Positions 53,861-63,952 of a DNA stretch of 64,000 bases are shown here, in pieces. The stretch covers positions 62,001 through 126,000 of the forward strand of contig NZ_QJTF01000001.1 in the NCBI RefSeq assembly GCF_003217235.1, given 5' to 3'. Under the pieces are notes generated by a model. The model saw only the letters and a list, made by a program, of their open reading frames with translations, did not search any database and was not told where the DNA came from. Source of the DNA: Paramesorhizobium leguminum (GTDB lineage Bacteria; Pseudomonadota; Alphaproteobacteria; Rhizobiales; Rhizobiaceae). Both the position numbers and the translations under genes were made by a program. Numbering within the stretch: position 1 is the stretch's first letter; every line of letters begins with the position of its first letter.

Positions 53861-54738
53861 GCGCCAACAGCCCCGATAATGTCATCAACCACGGCAGGCT
53901 GACGCGCGGGCTCATTTACGCCGTGCTGATCGTCTTCGTCGTCTTCTACCTGCTGCCGCTCTATGTGATGCTGGTCAATTCCTTCAAGCCGCTGGAGGAA
54001 ATCCGCCAGGGCGGCATGCTGGCCTTCCCGCATCAGTGGACGATCGCGCCATGGCTCTCCGCCTGGTCGACCGCGCAGATCGGCGTCCAGCCGACCGGCG
54101 TGAAGCCCTATTTCATCAACTCGTTGCTGATGGTGGTCCCCGCCGTCGCCATCTCCACCGTGCTGGGCGCGCTCAATGGCTATGTGCTGACCAAATGGGC
54201 GTTCCGCGGATCGAATATCCTGTTCGGCATGCTGCTGCTCTCCTGCTTCATCCCGTTCCAGATCGTGCTGCTCCCGATGGCGGGGGTCTTGGGGTGGATG
54301 AAGATTTCGGGCTCGATACCGGGCCTGATTTTCGTCCATGTGATCTATGGCCTTGGCTTCACCACCCTCTATTTCCGCAATTATTACGCGGCGTTCCCGA
54401 CCGAGCTCGTCCGCGCGGCGCAGATCGACGGCGCGAGCTTCTTCCAGATTTTCCGGCGCATCCTGCTGCCGTCCTCGGGGCCGATCATCGTCGTCTCGGT
54501 CATCTGGCAGTTCACCAATATCTGGAACGACTTCCTGTTCGGCGCGTCGTTTTCGAATGCGAACAGCATCCCGATGACGGTGGCACTCAACAATCTGGTG
54601 AACTCCTCCACGGGCGTGCAGGAATATAACGTCCATTTCGCGGGCGCGATCCTCGCCGCCCTTCCCACGCTCATCGTCTATATCGTCGCCGGCCGCTACT
54701 TCGTGCGTGGCCTGATGTCCGGCGCAGTCAAGGGATAG
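53857..54738 (+). CDS. Sugar ABC transporter permease, second subunit (GtsC/MalG-like)
   Basis: 293 residues. The EAA loop is ELVRAAQIDGASFFQIFRRI-LLP and hydrophobic helices alternate through the protein. It ends FVRGLMSGAVKG, typical of MalG-type permeases. It overlaps the first permease gene by four bases and is followed after two bases by the ATPase gene, so the three are translationally linked. Confidence 0.94.
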   Translation: MSANSPDNVINHGRLTRGLIYAVLIVFVVFYLLPLYVMLVNSFKPLEEIRQGGMLAFPHQWTIAPWLSAWSTAQIGVQPTGVKPYFINSLLMVVPAVAISTVLGALNGYVLTKWAFRGSNILFGMLLLSCFIPFQIVLLPMAGVLGWMKISGSIPGLIFVHVIYGLGFTTLYFRNYYAAFPTELVRAAQIDGASFFQIFRRILLPSSGPIIVVSVIWQFTNIWNDFLFGASFSNANSIPMTVALNNLVNSSTGVQEYNVHFAGAILAALPTLIVYIVAGRYFVRGLMSGAVKG

Positions 54739-54740
54739 TC

Positions 54741-55856
54741 ATGTCGTTTCTGGCCATCAAGCATCTTTCCAAGTCCTATGGCACCGTGCCGATCCTCAAG
54801 GATATCAACATCGAGATCGATGAGGGCGGCTTCCTCGTTCTGGTCGGCCCGTCCGGCTGCGGCAAGTCAACGCTACTCAACTGCATTGCCGGGCTGGAGC
54901 CGATCACGTCAGGCGGAATCTTCATCAATGGCAAATCCGTCGCCGGGCTGCACCCGTCGCAGCGTGATATCGCCATGGTGTTCCAGTCCTATGCGCTCTA
55001 TCCCAACATGACGGTGGCCGGAAATATCGGCTTCGGCATGGAAATCCGCGGTGTGCCGAAGGACGAGCGCGAGAAAGCGATCAAATCCGTCGCCGAGATG
55101 CTGCAGATCGGCCATCTGCTTAATCGTAAGCCGAGCCAGCTCTCCGGCGGCCAGCGCCAGCGCGTCGCCATGGGCCGGGCGCTGGTGCGCAATCCGCAGG
55201 TCTTCCTCTTCGACGAGCCGCTGTCCAACCTCGACGCCAAGCTGCGCGTCGACATGCGCACGGAGATCAAGCGCCTGCACCACCGCATGAAGACCACCAT
55301 CGTCTATGTCACTCATGACCAGATCGAGGCGATGACGCTCGCCACCAAGATCGCGGTTCTGAAGGATGGCGTGCTGCAGCAGTTCGGCACCCCGGCGGAA
55401 ATCTACAACAGCCCGGCCAACATGTTCGTCGCCGATTTCATGGGCTCGCCGGCGATGAACCTGCTCAAGGTGAAGGTTGAGGACGGCCCGTCGGGCCTGA
55501 GCGTTTCGCTCGCTCGCCCGCAGGATGAACCCCTGGTCCTGCCGGTCAATGGCGCGGGCGGCAGCAGTCTTGCCGCCTATAAGGGAAAAGAAATCATCTT
55601 CGGCATCCGCCCGGAAGCGCTGACCGATCCTGACGGTGCCGACCGCAAGGCGAAATCACTGGCGGAAGGGGATTGCCTGATCGAGGTGGTGGAGCCAGCC
55701 GGTTCGGATACCTTCGCCGTCACGCGTCTCGGCGGCAAGGAAGTAGTGGCCCGCCTGCGCGCCGACGCCAACATCGCGCCGGGGCAGAAGGCCAGACTCG
55801 CCTTCAATCTCGACAAGGCGGTGTTTTTCGATCCGAAGAGTCAGATGAGGGTTTAG
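54741..55856 (+). CDS. Sugar ABC transporter ATPase (MalK/UgpC-like)
   Basis: 371 residues. Walker A GPSGCGKST, Q-loop VFQSYALYPNMTV, signature LSGGQRQRVAMGRALV, Walker B VFLFDEPLSNLDAKLR and the H-switch VTHDQIEAM are all present. The C-terminal TOBE/OB-fold regulatory region contains FGIRPEAL. AAGGG precedes the start. It powers the adjacent permeases. Its stop codon directly precedes a family A repeat. Confidence 0.95.
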   Translation: MSFLAIKHLSKSYGTVPILKDINIEIDEGGFLVLVGPSGCGKSTLLNCIAGLEPITSGGIFINGKSVAGLHPSQRDIAMVFQSYALYPNMTVAGNIGFGMEIRGVPKDEREKAIKSVAEMLQIGHLLNRKPSQLSGGQRQRVAMGRALVRNPQVFLFDEPLSNLDAKLRVDMRTEIKRLHHRMKTTIVYVTHDQIEAMTLATKIAVLKDGVLQQFGTPAEIYNSPANMFVADFMGSPAMNLLKVKVEDGPSGLSVSLARPQDEPLVLPVNGAGGSSLAAYKGKEIIFGIRPEALTDPDGADRKAKSLAEGDCLIEVVEPAGSDTFAVTRLGGKEVVARLRADANIAPGQKARLAFNLDKAVFFDPKSQMRV

Positions 55857-55961
55857 AGCATGATCCCGAAAAGTTGCAGACTTTTCGGATAAGAACATGC
55901 GGCTAAAACAAAGGCTTAGAGCGGAATGCCCGATTCAACTTAATTGCATACCGCTCTAAGG
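55857..55961. repeat. Family A copy 12 followed by a family G hairpin
   Basis: CATGATCCCGAAAAGTTGCAG and its complement are followed by AGAGCGGAATGCCCGATTC and GCATACCGCTCT, the same A-then-G order as at 44015-44221. It begins three bases after the ATPase stop codon and probably ends the transporter transcript. Confidence 0.83.
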
Positions 55962-55996
55962 CGTTTCAGAACTAGCTTGAAGCAGTTCCCCTCTCG

Positions 55997-56106
55997 CCGT
56001 CATTCTCGGGCTTGTCCCGAGAATCTACCGTGGCCTAATCTGTCAGGACGGTAATCGCTTATCTTTTTCTTATGGCAGATTCTCGGGACAAGCCCGAGAA
56101 TGACGA
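55997..56106. repeat. Palindromic repeat, family E
   Basis: Arms CGTCATTCTCGGGCTTGTCC and the complement GGACAAGCCCGAGAATGACG, separated by about 60 bases. A related copy is nested in the family B element at 11668-11933. Confidence 0.85.
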
Positions 56107-56130
56107 CCATGCGCGCGCCTCGCACCAAGC

Positions 56131-56189
56131 AAAAGGGCAGTAGGAGAACAAGGTCGGACGATGACCTTATTTTCCTACTGCCCTTTTGC
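56131..56189. terminator. Family F palindrome, third copy
   Basis: AAAAGGGCAGTAGGA and TCCTACTGCCCTTTT are perfect complements, with an inner AACAAGGTC...GACCTTATT stem. Minus-strand sequence continues past it, so it is a candidate end for the 34-residue gene and, from the other side, for the sugar transporter operon. Confidence 0.72.
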
Positions 56190-56206
56190 ACTATTACTCT
56201 AAATCT

Positions 56207-56311
56207 TTACCGCAACAGGACATCGTGTCCCATCACGCTGACGGCAATCGCCACATTCAGGGTGATGATCATCATCGAATAAAAAATGGCGCTTCTCGTT
56301 ATCTCGCTCAT
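56207..56311 (-). CDS. Small membrane protein (34 residues) with a strong ribosome-binding site
   Basis: AGGAGG stands five bases before the ATG at 56311, one of the best ribosome-binding sites in the window. The product begins MSEITRSAIFYSMMIITLNV and has one hydrophobic helix (about residues 9-27) and a short tail ending LLR. A family F palindrome, found elsewhere only between convergent genes, lies just after its stop, which adds support. No known family recognised. Confidence 0.6.
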   Translation of the reverse strand: MSEITRSAIFYSMMIITLNVAIAVSVMGHDVLLR

Positions 56312-56441
56312 TTCAACCTCCTAGTGCGTTACGCTCAAAATGCGCAATAACGCCCTATCTCAGTGAATCTTCGCACCGCCTTTTTGGCGATGCCGCGGCA
56401 ACCGGGCGCCCCCGCCCAAGCCCGACGCGATTTGGCGAACG

Positions 56442-56456
56442 GTTACACAATGTAAC
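56442..56456. promoter_or_regulatory. Perfect palindrome GTTACA-CAA-TGTAAC
   Basis: A 15-base symmetrical site about 130 bases upstream of the 34-residue gene, in the gap before the 3' end of the DUF2235 gene. The symmetry suggests a dimeric regulator site; the regulator is unknown. Confidence 0.4.
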
Positions 56457-56546
56457 AAGCCGTTATCGCTCACGCAACCCAAAAGGAATGCCGCCACACG
56501 GGATTGTGAAAATTGTAAACAATGTGTGAAATGTGCAACGCGGGTT

Positions 56547-57716
56547 TTATGGTCCTTCAACCCTGAATTCCGCCGGCATATTTTCCGGCAACGCGCCCGT
56601 CACCTCGGCGCGCTCCAGTACGGAAGCGTGAATAAAGGCGTCGTCCGGGATCACGCGCCGCTCGAACAAGGGAAGAGTCCACCCGAACAAGGCGGGCCGC
56701 CTGGACCCTTGCGGGCGGCGGGAGGGGAGGAATTCCAGGATCGCCCACGCCCAGTTCATCGAATTGTGTATAGGCGCCAGCGGGTCCGGCGCCACATGGT
56801 GCCTTGCGGGCTTTTTTCCGTAAAGGATCTCGTTGACCGATTGGGTGCGATAGATGAGGCCCATCGGCATTGTCTCTTCCATCATCCATTGAAGCGAAAC
56901 TTTCGCAAGCGCGCTCTTGTCTTCCGGCAAGCCGCCGCCGATATCGTCATGGACGCCGCGAAACCACACTTCGCGTACATCCTGCCGTCTGGCGGCGCCG
57001 CGATTGAAAGGGTTGCCCCAATATTCCTCGCCCTCGGGCCAAAGCAGCGGGCGAAACATCGTGCGCCGTTCGTCGATACCCACCGCGTGGCGAACCGATT
57101 CAACGCTGCGGTTCTTTTGCGTAAAGGCCGTGGAGGCGAGGCGGGGTATGTAGGGCCCGCTCTCGATCACCGAGGCGACCGTATCGAAAAGGCCGAGCAG
57201 GCGGATGGGCGGGCGGTCCGGGTCGAGAATGCGCTCGTAAAGCCGCACTTCCGCGAAGCTCCCTTCGTTCCGCCGGCCTATCCGCTTGTAGGCGCGATAG
57301 GCATAGTCGACCAGATTGAGGTTTGGCTTTTTGATCAGGCCGATGGCGTGGATGAACCCGGCCAGCACCCGCGCGCTATAGGCGCCCCGGCTGAACCCCA
57401 TGAGATAGATCGTATCCCGCCCGCTCGGGCCTTCCCCTTTCCGCCTGCCTTTGTCGTAATTCTCAACCAGAAACTGGTAGGCCGCCTTGACATTCTGGTC
57501 GAGACCCCACCCGGTCGCCATGCCCCAGACTTCAACCGTCTTGCTCCAGAAACTCAGCCACGCATTCTCCGCGCCGAGCGTGCCGACGCCGGGATCGTAA
57601 TAAACCAATTGCCGCTCGCTCTTCTCCAGCATTCCATAGAGACGAAGAATATTGGTCCGGTCGGCTGATATTTCATTGGAGGTTCCGTCGAATAGGATAA
57701 CAATGTTCTTTGGCAT
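56547..57716 (-). CDS. DUF2235 domain alpha/beta hydrolase (phospholipase-like)
   Basis: 389 residues from the ATG at 57716 (MPKNIVILFDGTSNE). The DUF2235 hallmarks are the N-terminal IVILFDGTSN, then YYDPGVGT, the nucleophile elbow GFSRGAYSAR (GxSxG) and FRGVHDDIGGG with the probable catalytic Asp/His. The domain occurs in type VI secretion phospholipase effectors (Tle1-like) and in uncharacterised bacterial hydrolases; no type VI genes are visible here. No ribosome-binding site is obvious. It follows the passenger-like gene on the same strand after about 100 AT-rich bases. Confidence 0.88.
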   Translation of the reverse strand: MPKNIVILFDGTSNEISADRTNILRLYGMLEKSERQLVYYDPGVGTLGAENAWLSFWSKTVEVWGMATGWGLDQNVKAAYQFLVENYDKGRRKGEGPSGRDTIYLMGFSRGAYSARVLAGFIHAIGLIKKPNLNLVDYAYRAYKRIGRRNEGSFAEVRLYERILDPDRPPIRLLGLFDTVASVIESGPYIPRLASTAFTQKNRSVESVRHAVGIDERRTMFRPLLWPEGEEYWGNPFNRGAARRQDVREVWFRGVHDDIGGGLPEDKSALAKVSLQWMMEETMPMGLIYRTQSVNEILYGKKPARHHVAPDPLAPIHNSMNWAWAILEFLPSRRPQGSRRPALFGWTLPLFERRVIPDDAFIHASVLERAEVTGALPENMPAEFRVEGP

Positions 57717-57820
57717 TGTTATCAATTAATGAGTATTACTTGCTTTTTAAATAAATTATTCCACGTGCTTTGATAAAATTTGGGGATATGGCGCAATAAT
57801 ATTTAGTGATGCCTCGTAAA

Positions 57821-59767
57821 TCAGCTGGATACAATAAGATCAAGGCGAGTGAGGTCGCTGCTTATCTTCAATGTGGAATTCGGCGGCAAGGTCCCTGACG
57901 TGGGGGTGCCGCTGATGCCCATGGATGCCTGAATGAGCCCATAAACGCCTGGGGCCATTGCGACATCGCCGATAACATCCACGCGGACATCATTGAGGGT
58001 CGCGCTGTCGCTGGCTTCCATCATCAGCGCATCGGCGCTATTGATGCTTGCTTCGGAGAAGTCGTAACGAATGTTGCTGGAATCGTCGCTATAAAAACTT
58101 CCGCCATCGGTGATGAGAATTTTGCCGCCTATGCCAAGTGTGCCTGCCCTTAGGTCAATGTCGCTAGCCACGGTAAAGCCTTGGCTTGCGACGGCAACAG
58201 AGCCGCCATTCCCGATCACAAGGCCATTTCCGCTGCTAGAATTGTTCACAACTATACTGCCGTTGCTCACATCAATCCCATTATAGGCCGTACTATTGAC
58301 CATGGAAACCACGCCGCTGTTTATAGAAATACCATTGGGAGATGCGCTGCCAATCATAGAAAGCAGACCGCCGTTCATCATAATAGTGTTATAAATTAGG
58401 CTGTCTTTCATTGACAGCTCGCCACCGTTCAGCCAAACTCGACCATTGATCTTACTTCTATCGTGCATCACCAACTGGCCGCCGTTCACCGTGCAATCCG
58501 CCTGATACCCTTCAATGGTGCCATTGTTCAACTGCAGTTCGCCGGCTTCAACTGTCCATGGTTTGTTATCTGCGGTAACCCCCGTTGCATTCCAGATGCC
58601 TCCGGTCACCAGATACTGATCAAAGCCCTGAAACGCGGACAGATCGTAATTTGCCTCATCAAGCAAACCGCCCAGCACAAGACTATTGCCGCGGCCGGCG
58701 CCAACCACATTGCCAGTTCCGGCGCCAATCACATTACCCGAGAACGAATATCCACGCCGGAGTTCAAGCGTATTGTTCTTGCCGCCGATGACAACTGCAT
58801 TGGGCCCCGGCTCCTTGTCTTGCAGGTTTGTGCCGGCTGAAATCGCGCTCGCCGTGATGATTTTATTGTTGTTGCCCTCGACAAGAATGCCCGGAGGAAT
58901 GGTAACCGTGCCATCAGGCGCTTCGCCTCCATCGATCCGGCTGCCGGCAGTGGTGTGATTGATCGTATTGTTGTCGCCCAGAACCAGAACGCCCGCGCCG
59001 CCGGTGCCTTTTCCGCCTGCAAACGCAGCATGTGCGTTGCCGCCGCTGATCGATCCTTTATTGTTCAGGGTCACATTTCCGGCGAGCACCACGCCAGCGC
59101 CGCCGCCCCCGCCGACAGATTGTCCGCCGGCGATAGCACCGCTGTTGTCCAGGGTGTCGCTCCCGGTTGGGTCGCCCCGGAAATAAAGCCCGACACCGCC
59201 GCCGCCATGTGCGCCGTCGCCGCTGCTGCCGCCGCCGCGTATCGTGGCGGAAGATGGATTGACGGTGACATTGCCCGGGCCGGTGAAAACCACCCCGGCG
59301 CCGCCGCCTCCGCCGCCCGCTATGCCGCTGGCGCCGACTCCGCCGTGGCCGCCATCTCCGCCGGTGACTGTCGCGCTGACAATGAGCATGGCGCTTGCGC
59401 TCACCCCGACGCCGCCGCCGCCGCCGCCACCGCCAAGCACACCGCCATTCTGGCCCGCACCGCCGGTTGCGCCCTTGACGTCAAAAGGGACCGTTCCGCC
59501 TCTGGGGTAGGTCTCGCCGAAATGGCCGCCCACGCCGGCAAGCGCCCCACCGCCACCATTCCCGCCGCCTTGCAGCGTTCCCGCCAATCCGGCATCCGTT
59601 CCCGCATTGCCGCCCGTGCCGCCGCCTTCGCTGCCGCCGCCTGCGCCGCCATTGCCGCCCGGTCCCTTGCCGCCGGAACCGCCGCCCGAATTGACTACGA
59701 TTTTCTCAGGAATCTGTACGTTCTGGCTATTATCGGATGTGATTATTGTCATTGTACCGCTATCCAT
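57821..59767 (-). CDS. Glycine-rich autotransporter passenger-like protein without a translocator
   Basis: About 648 residues. Residues 25-330 are Gly/Ala/Asn-rich (runs such as [15 protein letters not shown]); the C-terminal 300 residues are a right-handed beta-helix-like region with repeated NGG/NGS turns (MMNGGLLSMIGSAS, INSGVVSMVNSTAYNG). It resembles the passenger of the neighbouring autotransporter: LELRRGYSFSGNV versus [13 protein letters not shown], then a SLVLGG-like turn and a PWTVEAGELQL versus [11 protein letters not shown] segment. There is no Sec signal peptide and no C-terminal beta-barrel. Start may also be ATG 59752 or TTG 59791. It could be a defunct or trans-exported passenger. 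Confidence 0.75.
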   Translation of the reverse strand: MDSGTMTIITSDNSQNVQIPEKIVVNSGGGSGGKGPGGNGGAGGGSEGGGTGGNAGTDAGLAGTLQGGGNGGGGALAGVGGHFGETYPRGGTVPFDVKGATGGAGQNGGVLGGGGGGGGVGVSASAMLIVSATVTGGDGGHGGVGASGIAGGGGGGAGVVFTGPGNVTVNPSSATIRGGGSSGDGAHGGGGVGLYFRGDPTGSDTLDNSGAIAGGQSVGGGGGAGVVLAGNVTLNNKGSISGGNAHAAFAGGKGTGGAGVLVLGDNNTINHTTAGSRIDGGEAPDGTVTIPPGILVEGNNNKIITASAISAGTNLQDKEPGPNAVVIGGKNNTLELRRGYSFSGNVIGAGTGNVVGAGRGNSLVLGGLLDEANYDLSAFQGFDQYLVTGGIWNATGVTADNKPWTVEAGELQLNNGTIEGYQADCTVNGGQLVMHDRSKINGRVWLNGGELSMKDSLIYNTIMMNGGLLSMIGSASPNGISINSGVVSMVNSTAYNGIDVSNGSIVVNNSSSGNGLVIGNGGSVAVASQGFTVASDIDLRAGTLGIGGKILITDGGSFYSDDSSNIRYDFSEASINSADALMMEASDSATLNDVRVDVIGDVAMAPGVYGLIQASMGISGTPTSGTLPPNSTLKISSDLTRLDLIVSS

Positions 59768-60022
59768 TAAAAATTCTACTATTGGATGCAAATAACAACT
59801 TATACGAGCTTAGGCAAGCGGTTTCTGAAAGGCGCTACGCAAGTGTTGATTCGATAAGCTCTGGTGGATGGCGACCGCAACTTGCATCCAATAATGATAA
59901 AGTATTAGTATTTTAGGTAAATGAATCTGTATCTGGCAATAAATTATTCACCATAAGATTGACGCCAATTGAAATTATTATAATATTTCCTCGATTTGTA
60001 TTTTAAGTGAATTGGAAAATAC
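59768..60022. promoter_or_regulatory. AT-rich divergent intergenic region between the passenger-like and autotransporter genes
   Basis: 255 bases with markedly low GC compared with neighbours, including TAAATGAATCTG and ATTATTATAATATTTCC. Both genes read outwards, so both promoters should lie here. No operator is certain. Confidence 0.45.
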
Positions 60023-63000
60023 ATGCGTCATCTGGCGATAACTGATGCACATGGAAATAAATCCAACCAGAATAACCGCAAGAGGCTTCTGGTTTCCACT
60101 GTATATGCAGCTGGTGGCCTGTTTTTGTCCGTCCTCCCGGCCTTTTCTCAGGCCGTTCCGCCGCCTCCGCAGTATGGCGGGGGGAAGGGCGGAGATGCGG
60201 GGCAGGTTGCGGCTGGCCAGACTAATGGCGGCGGCGGCGGCGGCACTGGCGAACAGCAGGGGCCGGGGCGGCCGGGAATTGGTGGCGCGGTTGATGCCGC
60301 CAATTCCGGCGGGGGCGGGGGCGGCGCCGGGATGGACTTATCTAATGGTGGCGTTGTGCAATCGGGAGGAACGAGCGGCAGCGGTAATCTTGGTAGTCAG
60401 CTCGGGGTGGGGCCGGGCCAGCCCGGTTCGGCCGGCCCTACCGGCGGTGGCTCAGGCGGCGGCGGCGGTAATGCCGGCGCTATGGGGATGGATTTTAGCA
60501 ATAACTCGAGCAATATAGCGCCGACCAGCGGTAACGCGGGTCAGGGAGGGGGCGAGGGGGCCAGCCCAACTGCGGACGGATATGGCGGCGGCGGCGGCGG
60601 TGGTGGTGGCGGCGGCCACGGCGGTATATTGACGGGGGTTGCTGGCGGTCCGCTCTCCAATTCCAGCAGTTTACTCGGCGGTGATGGTGGTGCGGGCGGG
60701 CGCGGAGGCGATGCGTCCGCCGGAGCCTATACCGGTGGCAGCGGCGGCGACGGGGGCAATGGCGGGTCTGGTTTTTTTATGATTGCTCCTGCCAGCAATC
60801 TTGATTTCAAAAACACCGGAACGATCACTGGTGGCAAGGGTGGTTCTGGCGGGCAGGAGGGAACCGGAGCCGTTACGGGTAATCTTCCCGGAAAGGGTGG
60901 TGATGGCGGATTTGGTATGGTCTTCAACACCACCGGCACCATCACCAATGCCGCAAATGCGGTCATGCAGGGAGGCCCTGGCGGAGATGCTGGTGGCAAT
61001 GGCGCGGTGGGTATAGCAGGCGGCAATGGCGGCGCAGGCTTTTCCGATACTGGTGGCACCGCGACGTTTATCAATGAAAGCACGGGCAACGGTGTAATCA
61101 CTCATGGAGTCGTTGGCGGAAACGGAGGGCGTGGCAATGCGGGTACAGGCGGCAATGGCGGCTATGGTGTTTACGCAAACCAGGTGACCAATAGCGGCTC
61201 GATTGCAGGGGGAAATGGCACGAATGGTACTACGGCTGGCGGCAATGGCGGTTATGGTGTTTACGCAAACCATGTGATCAATAGCGGCTCGATTGCAGGG
61301 GGAAAAGCCGGGACTGGCGCGACGAACGGAGTTGCGGGCTATGCCGTACAATTGGTGGGAACCAATGCCAGTCTGGAAATACAGTTCGGGTATAGTTTCG
61401 TGGGCCAAATAGATGGCGGCGCGGCTGGCGGCAGTCTGATTCTCGGCGGTGCCGCCATTGCAACTCTGGACGCCTCCCAAATCGGCGCACAGTCGACAAA
61501 TCCTACGAAATATACGAATTTCACTTCTTTTACATTGAATGCAGCGGCACCGGCGACCGTGTGGACGCTGGCCAATACCACCACCGCGGTAACGCCGTGG
61601 ACGCTGACCGCCGGTATACTCTCCATTGGTGCCGACGGCGCACTCGGCGCCACAGCCGGCGCGCTCACCTTCAATGGCGGGACGCTGGAAAATACCGCTG
61701 CTTTTACGATGACGCGCGCGGTGCGGCTGGATGCCGGCGGGGGTACCTTCAAGACCGATGACGATCTGACGGTATCGGGAATTACCGGCGCCGGAAGCCT
61801 CACGAAGATTGGCAGTGCTTCGCTGATCCTGACGGGAACCAGCAATTACGCCGGCGGCACGACAATCTCCGATGGTGTGCTGCAATTGGGCGATGGCACG
61901 ACGGATGGTTCCATCACGGGCGATATCGTCGATGATGCAAGCCTTGTGGTGAACAACAATGGCGCGACCGCTCTTGCCGGTACCATCACCGGCACCGGCA
62001 GCCTTACGCAGAAGGGCAGCGGCAAGACGACGCTGAGCGGGACCAACCAGTATCAGGGCGGCACTCACATTAATGCCGGCATTCTCTCCGTTTCCGCCAA
62101 TGCCAATCTCGGCGATCCATCCGGCGCGCTTACCTTCAATGGCGGCACGCTGGAAAATACCATCGCTTTTTCGACCACCACGCGCGCGGTAACATTGGAT
62201 GCCGGTGGCGGCACCTTCAAGACCGATGCCGATCTGACGGTTCCCGGCGCCATTTCCGGTCCCGGAAGCTTGACGAAGACGGGCGGCGGCAAATTGCGGA
62301 TTCTCCTGGCAAGCAGCTATGCCGGCCCGACAAATGTAACGGATGGTACGCTTCAGGCAGGCGCGGCCAATGTATTCAGCCCGTCCTCCGCCTTCAGTGT
62401 CGGGCAGAATGGCACGCTCGACGCCGCAGGGTTCAACCAGGCGATTGCGTCGCTTGCCAATGCGGGCAATGTCACTTTGCGCGGGGCCGCGCCGGGAACC
62501 GAGCTGACCGTTACCGGAAATTATACCGGACAGGGCGGAACCGTCAGCATCAACACCGCGCTCGGCGATGACAATTCGCCGACCGACCGCCTCATCGTCC
62601 AGGGCGACACATCGGGCACTTCAATGCTGGCGGTGAAGAAGGATGGCGGGCAGGGCGCGCTGACCACTGACGGTATTCGGGTTATCCAGGTCGATGGCGT
62701 TTCGAATGGTGTCTTCACGCTTGTCGGTGACTATACCTATCAGGGCGATCCGGCGGTGGTCGGCGGTGCTTATGCCTACCGGCTCTTCAAGGGCGGCCCG
62801 CAACCGGGCGACTGGTATCTGCGCTCGGTGCTGATGCCGGCGCCGCCACCGCCACCCCCTCCGCCGCCGCCCCCGCCGCCCTGCCAGGGCAGCGACTGCC
62901 CGCCGCCTCCAACGCCCCATTATCAGGCCGGCGTGCCGGTCTACGAGGCCTATTCTTCGGTGTTGCAGGAGCTGAACGCCATCGGCACGCTGCGCCAGCG

Positions 63001-63952
63001 CGTCGGCAACCGCTACTGGAGCGGCGCGGCCAATCCGGTGCTCAATGAGGGCGACGGGCCGGGAACGGCGGAAGCCGCGCCCGCGCCGGAAGCGGGTGCT
63101 TATCTCGACGCGGCGACCAATGTCTGGGGCCGTGTCAAAGGTTCGCATGGCCGCTACGAGCCGCGCTATTCCACCAGCGCCACGCAGTATGATGTCGACA
63201 CCTATGGCCTCGAGGCCGGCCTCGACGGCAAGCTCTACGAGACGGCGGCGGGCAGCGTGATCGGCGGCATCACCGCGCATTATGGCTATGCCAAGGCCGA
63301 TATCGGCTCCGTCCATGGCCAGGGCAGCATCGATGCCAACGGCTACGGCTTCGGCGGCACGCTCACCTGGTATGGCGATGATGGGCTCTATGCCGATGCC
63401 GTGGCGCAGACGACATGGTATAGCAACGACCTCAATTCGGACACGGCGCGCCGCTCGCTCGCCGGCGATATCGACGGCTTCGGCTATGCCCTCAGCCTTG
63501 AAGCAGGCAAGCGGGTCGCGGTCACACCGGAATGGGCGATCATTCCGCAGGCGCAACTCGTCTGGTCGGCGGTGAAGTTCGATGGTTTCGAAGATACGTT
63601 CGGCGCGCATGTCAGCCACGACGAGACCGGCAGTCTGAAAGGCCGGGCCGGGCTTGCCGCGGATTACGGGCAGGCCTGGCGTGACGCGCAAGGCCGGCTC
63701 ACGCGGGCCAATGTCTATGCCATCGCCAATCTCACTTATGAGTTCGGCAAGGCGAGCAAGATCGAAGTGGCGGGCGTTCCCTTCGCCACTGCGAACGATC
63801 GCTATTGGGGCGGCATCGGAGGCGGCGGCACCTATAGCTGGGCCGATGGGAAATATGCCCTCTACGGCGAGGCCACCATCGACACCAGCCTCGACCACTT
63901 CGCCGATAGCTACGAGCTGAACGGCAAATTGGGGGTGAAGGTGAAATGGTAA
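60023..63952 (+). CDS. Autotransporter (type Va) with glycine-rich passenger and beta-barrel
   Basis: 1309 residues. An extended signal peptide (about 44 residues; hydrophobic core [19 protein letters not shown], cleavage after FSQA) leads to a Gly-rich region (residues 50-440) and autotransporter-associated beta-strand repeats (about 535-800, e.g. [20 protein letters not shown] and [15 protein letters not shown]). A poly-proline linker with a CxxxxxC loop (about 940-975) precedes the C-terminal autotransporter beta-barrel (about residue 1040 on), which ends in a strand closing KVKW. The final residue is Trp rather than Phe. It should be a surface-exposed or secreted protein; the function of the passenger (adhesion, aggregation) is unknown. 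TTGGAAAATAC precedes the start. Confidence 0.92.
61148..61307 (+). repeat. Tandem 90-base repeat inside the autotransporter passenger
   Basis: GGCGGCAATGGCGG(C/T)TATGG starts at 61148 and again at 61238; about 70 bases of each unit are nearly identical, including AATAGCGGCTCGATTGCAGG. The unit is 30 codons, so copy-number change would keep the frame. Confidence 0.85.

Noticed and set aside
58955..59770. Ala-rich plus-strand frame opposite the passenger-like gene
   Set aside because: It is the complement of glycine-rich repeats; GGC/GCC bias opens all frames here.
60671..62068. 465-codon minus-strand frame opposite the autotransporter
   Set aside because: Antisense shadow of repetitive GC-rich passenger DNA, without motifs.
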